From Blasia pusilla (Eukaryota > Marchantiophyta > Marchantiopsida > Blasiales), in the NCBI GenBank assembly GCA_050084515.1, contig CM114273.1, positions 10,788,001 to 10,852,000 of the forward strand: a DNA stretch of 64,000 nt, in the 5' to 3' direction. Below, one piece after another: positions 30,581 through 40,425 of this stretch (position 1 is the first letter of the stretch; the number at the start of each line of letters is the position of its first letter). Made by a program: the position numbers and the translations under genes. Below the pieces are notes generated by a model, which saw only the letters and a program-made list of their open reading frames with translations, searched no databases and was not told where the DNA came from.

Positions 30581-31609
30581 TGTCATGCGCCTACTCTCCT
30601 TGAACGTTAATCTTTGTCATTGAGGAAGCGTGCATTCAGTAGGTCACGCTCTGAACGCTGACCTGCATCCAAACACACACTCTGGTTAGTCAGGTCTGAA
30701 TCAATCAGCGGGTTAACTTTCCGAGTTCTCATCTCAATCTCTCATCAAGCTCAACCTTCCTAGTTTCGCGGTTTATAACACAGGCAAGTCTTGAAAGACT
30801 TGGGACAGACTTTCTCGTTAGTTTAGGAACCTCAAACGGTGATTCGTGCCTGGAGGTTCCAACTATCCGATGGACATCCAATGAGTCCTTAACCAAGACT
30901 CACACAAAATGTATCACGGTTTGGAATCCAAGTGTGGCGTACAAAGTCCATTCTCTTGGATCGGGTTTGGGTTTCGAGTTCCAACGCCAAACTCCCGTTC
31001 CATCCCGTGCCCTTGAGACGTCGTTTGGCGCTCAAAGTGGGGATTTATGTTCCAAGACATCTTGGAGAGACTCCTCCCTTACTAGTACTTCTAGGAATCT
31101 CCGGGGTATCCCTAAATTTAGGGAAAGACAGCCGGGCCCCTCAAATTGGCCCTCAACCCGATTGCTTTCACAATCAATTTCAGCAAATTTCTCAACATGT
31201 ACTTATGCGTTTGCTAAGATCTTTAGTGCGTTGGAAGCGCCATGGGATAAGATTTCCAATGCATCCTTATTTTTTTCCAATGCATCTTGGGGCTAAATTT
31301 TATGGTCCAAAATACAATCAACTTCCCCAAACGCTAGTCGCGTTCCAAAACTGGTTCTCACCTCTTTGGCAACCAACCTTCCAAGACTCACCTCATCTCA
31401 AGTCTTGGTTCTTGTTTGGTCTAGGTTTCCTGGTTGCGACCACTAATGCATAAAATGCACAACTCTGTTCCGCATTTCATCTCTTGGATTTTTCCAAGAG
31501 ACCTTCCAAAAGCCTTTCCAAAGCGCGATCATCGCAGCGTGAGTCCACTTGAGTTATGATGTTCCGCTTGGCGTCTATTTGGTGTTGTCTAGTTATGAGG
31601 GTTGCGACA
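30581..31609 (-). repeat. 3' LTR of element E
   Basis: About 1029 bp, starting tgtcatgcgcctactctcct and ending gagggttgcgaca (reverse orientation). It aligns with the D LTRs and the solo LTR at 8914. The adjacent PPT in reverse confirms that it is the 3' LTR. Confidence 0.92.
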
Positions 31610-32303
31610 CTCATCCCTCCTTAGAAGGTTGATGTCCTCATCAACGCAAACCTTTTTTAATGTTATGTTCTGGGAAGCCGACCCTTTAACACTGAATCGC
31701 GTTCTAGTAGCTAACCCGCAATTCCTCTTTTGGCTTAAGTCTTAGGTTGTCGCTTGCAGCACTTAGAATTATAATCTTCTTCACTTCAATCAGCCTAGAC
31801 CAATTTTGCAGAACTAATCTAAACTATCAAAATAAGCTAACTAAGTCTGCAACCTAATACTTCACTCACTATTTGTAAGCAACCGCCTGTTTACCTAGCC
31901 AACTCGTACTACTTTTGGGTCACTCGTATTCTACTTAGGCACGTCATTTAGTTCACTCATGCAATATGAATGAGATCACCACAAACCCCAAGACAGACTA
32001 ATCTGCACCGCCGGCGTTAGGGCGGGTCCAAATGCTAGTTCTTCAACACTTGGTCCTGATCTAGATGCCTTATCTGAATACAAGCTCTCAACTCAAATAC
32101 TCATTTTTTGGCCTCCTTGACTTAGATCCTAAGCATATGAAGAACTACTCATCGCCATGCAGTACTAAACTCCAAATCACAATCACAAGCATCGAATCTC
32201 CAAATCCATGCATTCTTTATGGCAACAACTAAATATTTCTAGTTACAACGGGTTATCGGCCCAAGCTTCCTAGTCACAAGTTATGTCCTTTGCTTCACCA
32301 TGT

Positions 32304-32490
32304 ACTAACGTATGTGACTATCTCGCATCCATTTGAAGTCTCACAACACCTCTTGCACGTGTTCAAGATCTGCCTCCGCAATCCAAGTCGCCTCTTTCAC
32401 ATGGTAGCCTTTCCACTTGACCAAGTACTCTTACTTGGCAACTCTACATCTGGAACGCAGAATTGTCTCCACCTCAAACTCTCGTTCCTC
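32304..32490 (-). pseudogene. Element E chromodomain, degraded
   Basis: Reverse reading gives EFEVETILRS, then after damaged codons and a TAA, EYLVKWKGYHVKEATWIAEA and DLEHVQEVL. It is nearly identical to the D chromodomain (20645-20821). Stops make it non-functional. Confidence 0.85.
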
Positions 32491-32547
32491 ATTTCTAGTG
32501 ACCGATTTTGGTCTCAACACAATTCTTCGTTCTAGACGCCCATTGTC

Positions 32548-33024
32548 TTAAAGACACTTCTTCAATAATGACACATGGAAAGTCGGGTGAATCTTGAACT
32601 CGTTTGGCAACTCCAATGTGTACACATCCTCTAACGGCTTTGCCTTGATCACATACACTCCAACATACTTGGCTAAAAATTTTGCGGATAATTCCTTCAA
32701 AAGAGTGAGATTCTTTACACTCAACCACACTTGTTGCCCAACTTGGAAACTCACTTGGCACCGACTTTTGTTAGCATGCTTCACGTACATTAGTTGAGCC
32801 TTGGCAAGACTTTTCCTCGCTCGCTCTTGTCGTTCCTGCATTTCCACTAACAAAAATTCCGCCGTAGCTTGACGAGTGTGTGCCGATGTAGCGCCCCTCG
32901 AAAGAGCCAAGTCAAAAGGCCCTTTGGTTCTCTTTGATACGCCAGAAGAAACGGAGATTCTCCAATTGCAGAATGCTTGGTCGAGTTGTAACAATACTCG
33001 GCCATACTCAGTCACTTTGCCCAA
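32548..33024 (-). pseudogene. Element E integrase C-terminal part
   Basis: An open frame of 158 codons covers the end of the integrase core and the GPY/F-like module. It contains PFDLALSRGATSAHTRQATA, MQERQERARKSLAKAQ, VSFQVGQQVWLSVKNLTLLK, GVYVIKAKPLEDVYTLE and HPTFHVSLLKKCL. It corresponds to D 20120-20585, where the same region is split among frames, so E preserves this part better than D. Confidence 0.85.
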
Positions 33025-33039
33025 TCTCTTTGGTCCGCA

Positions 33040-33424
33040 TATTGATAGAAAAGAACGAATTTTTAGGTTATGTGACGGAGAAAGTATTTTGAATGAAGAG
33101 CATGTATTTGTTACATGTCCAAGGCATGAAGAGATTAGACTAGCTCATAAAATAGATGTGGAGAATTTCTATTCTTTACTACACTTAGTGCATTTTAATT
33201 TAGGTTGTTATATTAAAGATATCATTATTTATCGCTCAAACGCTCTAGGCATTAGCTAGGAGAAGGCCTTTAGGGATTTTTTCTAAGTCGGTGTATTACT
33301 TGTAAAGTGTTTTTTAGCCTTTTGACCCTTTGGGTCCCACGGGCTTGATCTATTTACCATTTACCAGTATATATGGTCTATTTAACTTGTGTATAAATAT
33401 CATGAAAAGTTTTCTATTAAAAAG
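33040..33424 (+). pseudogene. LINE ORF2 C-terminal zinc knuckle and 3' UTR
   Basis: The frame from about 33040 reads RKERIFRLCDGESILNEEHV, then FVTCPRHEEIRLAHKID, and ends at TAG 33257-33259. C-x(n)-E-E-H-x4-C-P-x2-x-x-I-R is the terminal motif of L1-type ORF2 proteins. The following 165 bp (TTTGGGTCCC, clustered TATA-like and ATAAATATCATG sequence) resemble a LINE 3' UTR and end near an A-rich stretch at 33417-33424. Confidence 0.75.
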
Positions 33425-36400
33425 GTATTCATGACAAAGACTCCAATAATTTTGGGCATGGATGGATTTTAATGTTCCCTCCGGATGAATGTATTTCGTT
33501 CTTTACACTTGTAATCCCACCAAACAAGGTTAGTTGGTGATGGGTACCACCCGAGAGGCAAGATGAAATAAAATATATCCAGTGGCTCGAACTCTTTGAT
33601 ATCTTGATCAAAAAGTGGCAAGGGATCTTGATTTAAGAGAATATATCTCTTGTTAGATGGGAAGGTTTTAATAATTAGATAAAATTATTAAATTTTAAGA
33701 TTTAATTTGGTAAAAAGAAAGAACATTTCTAAAAATATTTAAATGAAAATATTTCCAAGGAAGATTTCCAAAGTCTCCCTCATGTTAACTTTTTTCCTTT
33801 TAAAATTATAAAGTATTATTTAAAAACTCATGCCAAAAATATTTTTCAAGTTTGAGAAAAGGAAACGCGGATAATAAAAGAATGTTAGGACAAGAATTAT
33901 TTTCAAATTAATGAAGAAATTTTTAAATAAGATTTTAAATTTTTCAACTCGGTTGGAAAGAATATTTAAACTCTATTTTGGAAAGAAAGGGATAAAATGA
34001 ATGATTTTATTTAAAGGCCCTAACACTACGCAGTATTAATTGGTTCTCTTCCCTGCCATTTTGGAATGAAAATTCTTATACAACTCCAAATGCGAGTAAC
34101 TTCTCAAACGTGAACGTAATAAAATCTCATTTGGTTTTAATATTAATTCAAAAACTTTATATTTGTATTTCCACTTTTGGCCTTATGGTATTATTACTCC
34201 AAGCCTCGTTGCTCTCTCTCTATGTAGTGTCACTTTTCCAAATCCTTTTACTTTTCCAAGCCTTGTGAGTATATTTTTCAAATCCTTTTACTTGTGAATA
34301 TATTTGGATTTTGGTTAAAAAAATCCAAAACTAAAATATTTTCTCGCGAGACGGAGATTAAAAAAATAAACCATATCTATTTTTTCTTTTTCAAGACAAA
34401 AATGGTCCCATAAAGTCTTTCGAAATATTCGATATCTAGTACGGTTTATGAAAAGCCAATATCTAATATTATACGTAATAGCGGGAAAAAATACAGTGTA
34501 AACCAATTTGAACGATGCTTCATGACACACCTGATAATATGCGAACGGGAGATGACAACAAAAGTCCCCAATTACCGGAAAATTCTTAAGTAATGGATCG
34601 ATGAGCATTGAAAAAATGAACGCTTCTACGTGCTACGAAAGAGACAACACCGTGAAATTACGAAAAAGAGCGAGTGCGATTTACAATCGCCATCAGTAGA
34701 GCTAAGTATCCACGTACCAAAGTAGAAATACGAATGTAGGAATATATGAAAAGATCGAGAAGGACGAACGAACAGTTGCAGAGAGATTCGGATTTCTATT
34801 CCACTGCGTCGGCTTTTCAGATCGCGACTCCATTAATCAGCACGAGTTTCCGAAACAATGGAAGGTAATTAATTACACGATTCGCAGGGGACAGAGACCA
34901 TCTGGAGGTCTACCTACACTAGGCCGGGAAAGATCCAGGACCCCAGGTGATGAGTGGGTACCAGCAGCACCACAGCTCTCCTACGACTGGGCGTCGTAGG
35001 AGAGCGAAAAGGACTAGTGCTAGTCCTTCTACAGTCCCTAACCCTCGAGGATGGATACGAAGAAACGGTATGGTGCTGTGCAGCTATGCGTTCAGCGCAC
35101 GTTCTCCACAAATCACCTGATTTTGCGCATTCAACGTGATGTTGCGTCCTCGGTGCCTTCACCCGGCCAGCACGTGGTTCTGGCAGGCTAGCCGAAGACT
35201 TCCCACGCGATTTTGCGCAACGAAATACTTTCCGATTTCGAACAAAACAAACGCACGACGAACGTGAAGCCCGTCTGCATAGACCGCCCTCGCGCAACTA
35301 TCCGGTGGACGAGGGTAGCGAGCGTTCGAGTTGAAAGTCTGTAACAACGAAAAGAGTAGGGCAGGAGTTCCATCCTCTCTCAGGTGCAATCCGCTGGAGA
35401 CTCGCAAACTCCATCCGCCCGTTTTGCCAATCGGCGGTCCCTGCACAACGCCACAATCATTGCTGTACAGGTCTTCTTCTCTCTCGCTCTTGTCCAGCAA
35501 TCCCAGCGAATCCACTCGTCTCCGGCTTCACAGATCCAACCGATACGGCGCATGCCCTGGACCCTCCTGTAGTGTGTATGACCAGTGCAGGCTCCCGGCC
35601 AGCCACAAGAACAAATCTGTCTCCCTCCCCGAGTCCCTGACTTCGGTGTTGGGCCGGGTGAGGCTCTCCCTTAGATCCTTGGAAGTTGGAGCCGGGTTCG
35701 GCTAGCAATACTCGTAACCCCGGATCTCCCCCGATCATTGCGTGGGACCCGGTACATTGCTGGGAGTTTGCAATCGGAAACCCAGTAATCCGGTTTGCCG
35801 ATACGTTAGACAAACAAAGAAATACACGAAGCCAGTCCGTTTTGGGTAGGCAACGCTTAATCGTAACCCTTTACTGGTAACCCCGGATGGGCCGGATCTC
35901 CCCCGAAGAAGATCGGCTCGGAGGTCGCTCCTCGGGTCACAGGGGTTTCCAAGTTCCAGCCTCCAGGCAGCAGGCGTCCAGCGCGGCAACGCTCCTACCG
36001 ATGAACGTCGAGTGCCTTTAAAGTCCGGAGTCGGGACTGGGGACAAGGATTTGCTAGGATTTTTTATCATCCTTGTACGCGCTGCTGCCTACGTTGACCC
36101 TAAGGCTCGGCTCATAAAAGCCCGCACTGTTACTAATGAACCTTCGGCGGAATTTTAGCTTTGGCGTCTCCCACCCTGAGGACAGGGCCCGGTCCTTACG
36201 CCGGACGTTGGATTCCCTGAATAACCTGCAATCGTAGTATAATAATAATCCTTTCCTTGTCGTATAACTTTAAGACTGCTCTCGGGTCGTCTACACCAGC
36301 AGGATCACGGATTCGCGGATTCGATGTCGTGGCACCCTAGACCATCACCATACCATGTGCATAAATAAAAATAACGATCCCGCTCCAATATTACTACGCT

Positions 36401-37708
36401 ATGCCTCGCACGCTTTCAATGTCGCTCGCATACGTATCAGAAAACCGCCCATGACTCATGACTCTTGTATTAGTATACGCCTTCCGTGCGGTTCCGGATA
36501 CGTAACATGCGTGTCCGGACCGAACGGGAAGGATATGGTTCGGAACGAAATAGGGCGGAATCGGCGCATGAGGGTAGGTGACGATGATAGGGCGGATCAA
36601 AACAGTCGCGACTACGGCGGTCGAGTTACGGTCGTAAGAACTTGAGTCCGGTCTTACGGCCTCCATGAAATCAGCTCTCATGGAAATACTGGCGATCCTC
36701 TGTATGAGAGGCCACGGCAACGTGGCGCACTATTCACTTTACGGGGAGTGAATGCATTCAGATCCTCTCACACCCTTTGACTCGTTTCACAAGCTGGTAT
36801 TCTCCATGGACTCGTTGGGGTTGGACTCTACGTCCGGGACTGGTACATTCCCGGTATTCATACCAACATTCGCTCATTTTCAACGTTTTCCTGTTCCGGT
36901 TGGTTCTAAGTCTAGTGAAGTCCTCCGATAAAAAGTTTACTACCCCGCTTTTTGGCCGGAGGACGTTTTATTTTATTTCGCAATTCATAGGATTTTATTT
37001 TATTTGATCTCGCAATTCATAGGATTTTATTTTATTAGATCTCGCAATTCATAGAATATGAATTGCGAGATAGTGAGTGGCTTGGACACCACGGGAGAAA
37101 GAGGTGCTCCGGCACCCTCAACAGGGGACGGAATCCAACTATAGAAAAAAAACTAGTCGGTGCCCGTGCGATGCATCCGTGAAACCGGCACCTTAACTAA
37201 GTTATTGGCTCCTTTTAAACCCGTCACATGAGCACAACAATTACCTAAAATGCATATGTCATGCGGAGGAAACCCCTCCCTGAAATCCCATACTCTTTTA
37301 ATAGCATAGATGTATGGATTTTGACGTTCGGCGGTAAGATTCTTTTGAGATCTCATATTTAAGTTTTAACACAAAATACAAAGAGAACATTTAACTTCAT
37401 CATTTTTCCCACGAAAAAATTTGAAAATTATTGATATCAACCTGCCATCTTAACATGCATCCCCGACCTTGAATCGGTTGGGTTGCTAGAAACCTTATTA
37501 CGATGAACTACTTTAGATGGGGTGCCACGATTAAGTGGCGTAATTCACTCCCCTTGGTTTCATTGGAGGATTTGAAGGTCTAGACCCATGTGGAGAGTTT
37601 ACTTTATTTTTAGCTTTATCGTATATTTTTCCGATGTTTAATAATTTTTTAGTTCTCGGATAAAATGATGTTCTTTTATATATAAAAAAATACCTACTAA
37701 ATAATTAA
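33425..37708. other. Intergenic DNA without recognised genes
   Basis: 33425-34900 is strongly AT-rich. 34900-36800 is mixed, with many short frames lacking recognisable domains. At 35710-35741 lies the second copy of the 30-bp element seen at 2586-2616, with a partial third copy near 35873. A tandem repeat with palindrome is at 36966-37070. No RNA gene is recognised. Confidence 0.5.
36966..37070. repeat. AT-rich ~36-bp tandem repeat ending in a palindrome
   Basis: The unit (ctcgcaattcataggatttt and flanking attttatt) occurs about 2.5 times. It terminates in an inverted repeat at 37040-37070: stem tctcgcaattcata, 3-base loop, tatgaattgcgaga. This can form a perfect 14-bp hairpin. Confidence 0.8.
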
Positions 37709-37955
37709 GGTTGCATGTGGACAAAATTCATGTCCGTCTTATAGAAGGTCTATATGGACCATACTTTCTTTTCTTTCTCATTCCTCCCACTTGCCTTCAT
37801 GTTATATATTTTCACGTTTCTTCCTTCTTCCCCCTCCACACCCTCCCCCCTTATTATCCCATTTTCCTTGCTGGGTTGCCCTACCTCCCATCATGAATTA
37901 TAAGGGTCATCCCCATCTCTTGCCATCCATGTTCATGGACATATCCAAACTTCAA
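37709..37955 (+). mobile_element. TIR element R1 (truncated by R2)
   Basis: It starts ggttgcatgtggacaaaatt, the terminal sequence shared with R2-R4, and carries the family's pyrimidine-rich interior (ctcccacttgccttcatgtt) and the catccatgttcatggacat block. The expected inverted end is missing because R2 begins directly. Probably a non-autonomous DNA transposon. Confidence 0.6.
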
Positions 37956-38318
37956 GGTTGCATAAGGAAAAAATCCGTGTCCGCGGACATCTCGATGTCC
38001 GTGGACTTATATCAATTCTATCGAAAGACTTGTTTGTGTGGGCCTCATCCCCTTTTATTATCTCCTACTTGCCTTCGTGATCCGCATTTTCTTGTTTCTT
38101 CCTCCTCCCACCTCCACTCCTTATCCCCTTCGTGCCCCGCCCTTGCCTTGCCTTGCCTTGCCTTGCCTTGCCTTCCACAATGAACTATAAGTGTGGACCC
38201 CACTTTTCTCAATCCATGTTCATGGAAATGTCCAAACTTATCTGCTCATGTCTGTCCTAGGGATGGGCTTGTCGATTTTTGTGCAAAACATGCCAAACTT
38301 TTCCGTTTTTGTGCAACC
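37956..38318 (+). mobile_element. TIR element R2
   Basis: Starts ggttgcataaggaaaaaatc and ends ttccgtttttgtgcaacc, whose reverse complement begins ggttgcac. The interior is the same pyrimidine-rich segment plus a tccatgttcatggaaatgtcc-like block. It includes a CCTTG x6 pentanucleotide run at 38141-38170. No transposase is present; MITE-like. Confidence 0.6.
38141..38174. repeat. (CCTTG)n pentanucleotide microsatellite
   Basis: Six perfect units plus a partial one, inside TIR element R2. Confidence 0.9.
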
Positions 38319-39554
38319 ATATCAATAATCCTCTTATGACACCACGTTAAAAGAAAAAAATTAAGAACGTCATCAATTTTTGTCCAATATATTCTTTTCG
38401 CAATCCCTTTGAGAATGATAATAAAATATTTTATTTAATATGTATTATAATGAACATAAATAATTTAACATAAGCACAGTGAAACGCTCAAATTTTAGAA
38501 TGGTTTAAATATAATTACACATTTTTCCAATCACTTATCGTATTTTGGTTTCTTTGGATAATTGAGAATGTGTTCTAGGTATTGTGGAATCCCACCTCCC
38601 AATTTATAAAATAAAAGCACACTTTTTTTACCAAAGTGTTCGAAAAAAATAATGGAAAATTTCCTCCCTAGTAAGAAAAGAAATCAAAAATTTTAGTAGA
38701 CTAAAGGTAAGAAATTTCATCACAATATAGATTTTTGTTCCACCATCCTTGAATTAACTTTGTATTTTTTTCCCAGTGCCGTACTAAAATTTCCCTCCAA
38801 AAATATTGTATTTGTTTTGTAAATATCGGATATTTTTATGATTTTATTATATTTTTTCAGATTTCTGTGTAATATAATTAATTCAGATTTCTGTGTAATA
38901 TTTAGGAATCTTATATTTCCCTATTTTATATTTAAAAAATATAGTTAATCTAAAATAATATGAAGGATACTTTGGAACATTTCATATGCTAAATTTTGTG
39001 TTATAACACCTAAATATTTTCAAATTAATATTAATATAGGTACTAATTCTTCCTTACCCAATTTAAATGTAAAGAAACACCATGACAAGGGAAAATTAGG
39101 AAGATTTTGTGAATTTTGAAAAAAATTACCAAAAAATTAGATATCTTCATTATATTCTAACTATTACACATACATTCTCGTTTTTCTTCTTAAGCTTAGA
39201 ACAAAACATAAAAATATTTATAAGACTCTTGATTCTTAAGTTCAATATTTGTTAAAATACATCAAAGAATTTTGGGTCATTTTGAACTATCCTCCATATG
39301 TCATTCAATAAGTACATCATGACATGAATGTTTCTTTACACGTAGAAGAGCTAATTAAACTTCCCAAGATTTTGCATGTCAAAAAATATTTATAAATTTA
39401 CCTATACGAGAAGTGATTAACTTCTCGCAATTTCAAGTGTCGAACTACACAAGATTTGTGGCTTGGACCTCTAGCTTCATGATGGTGGAGAGATCCTAAA
39501 ATATTAATTTGCGAGGCAAAGTAGTGGTCGGCTTCCAATAAGATCCCAAATCAA
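38319..39554. other. AT-rich spacer
   Basis: No genes recognised. An 18-bp direct repeat (cagatttctgtgtaatat) occurs at about 38859 and 38883. Otherwise poly-A/T-rich DNA. Confidence 0.55.
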
Positions 39555-39878
39555 GGTTGTATGTGGACAAAGTCTATCTCCGCAAACATGGACATGCATG
39601 TGGAGTTACATCCATCCTCAGGAAGGACTTTTCCATATGGGCCCTACCTTCCCCTTCTTTCTCATTCTCCCCACTTATCTTCATGTTCCACACTTTCCCA
39701 TTTCTTTCTCCTTCCACCTCCAATCTCTCCCCTCTTATTGCCCCATTCGCTCTTGCCTTACCTTCCACTATGAACTATACGTATGGGCCCTACCTCTTGC
39801 AATCCATATCCATGGACATGTGCAGACTTGTCCCTAGATATATGTCCCTCGATCAAACTTGTCCGTTTTTGTGCAACC
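39555..39878 (+). mobile_element. TIR element R3
   Basis: Starts ggttgtatgtggacaaagtc and ends ttgtccgtttttgtgcaacc; the ends are imperfect inverted repeats. The interior matches R1, R2 and R4 (gggccctacc, ctccccacttatcttcatgt, atccatggacatgtgcagac). About 324 bp with no coding capacity, so MITE-like. Confidence 0.65.
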
Positions 39879-39884
39879 ATATCC

Positions 39885-40425
39885 CAAATAGTTGTGTTTT
39901 ATTCATTTCTTCCAAGTATATGCAGTTGCCCTAAGACTTTGTTAACTTTTCATATGAATGTTTCTAAAAACCTTACAAAATTTCGTGGCAAATGGATGTT
40001 CAACCAAAAGTCTAAAAATGCTAAGATCATTCTAGAATTTGGTGATTAGATCAAGAAAGAAAAAAGGACTTCTTCATTTTTCAATTCTACCAACTATATA
40101 CTCTTGCCTTGAAACTTTATGAGCTTTTTAATAAGAGTGATTTCAAAAACCTTGTAAAATTTTCATGGCAAATGGATGTTCAACCAAAAGTCCAAAAATG
40201 AAAATTCATTCTAGACCTTGATGATTAGGTCTGGGTAAAAATCACATACGTATTTTTCATTTCTTTGAAGTATATGCTCTTGCCCTAAAACTTTATCAAC
40301 TTTTTTGTAAGAGTGTTTCTACAAACGATGAAAAATTTCATGGTAGATGGATGTTCAACAAAAAGTCCAAAAATTTAAAGGTCATTCTAGGCCTTAATAA
40401 TTAGATTGCAACATAGGAAGGGGAA
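39885..40425. repeat. Tandem array of ~180-bp units (three copies)
   Basis: Three diverged units share the order: aagtatatgc-tcttgccct, aactttatcaactttt, aagagtgtttctaaaaacc, tggcaaatggatgttcaac, aaaagtccaaaaatg, tcattctagrcctt and gattagatc. The ggatgttcaac landmark falls at 39994, 40174 and 40349, so the period is 175-180 bp. It starts directly after R3. The length is in the range of plant satellite monomers. Confidence 0.8.

Larger units (their letters stand above)
30581..33039 (-). mobile_element. Chromovirus E: truncated D-family element
   Basis: Minus-strand order from right to left: integrase C-terminal part, chromodomain, 3' UTR, polypurine tract (31610-31622), 3' LTR (31609-30581). 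Everything upstream of the integrase C-terminus, including the 5' LTR, is missing. D-family similarity stops at about 33039 (D about 20100), where LINE ORF2 C-terminal sequence starts. Either an intact insertion later lost its 5' part together with the LINE RT core, or a rearrangement joined them. Confidence 0.88.
8775..33424 (+). mobile_element. L1-like LINE, split by three later insertions
   Basis: LINE pieces lie in order on the plus strand. ORF1 parts are at 8790-8913 and 9912-10202; the ORF1 end and start of ORF2 at 28574-28727; the AP-type endonuclease at 28728-29561; the N-terminal RT region at 29650-30580; and the C-terminal zinc-knuckle end of ORF2 at 33040-33259, then a 3' UTR to about 33424. 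The gaps are a solo chromovirus LTR (8914-9909), DNMT-gypsy copy B (10203-28573) and truncated chromovirus E (30581-33039). The LINE is therefore older than all three. The RT catalytic core is missing. The left boundary next to copy A is approximate. Confidence 0.8.
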
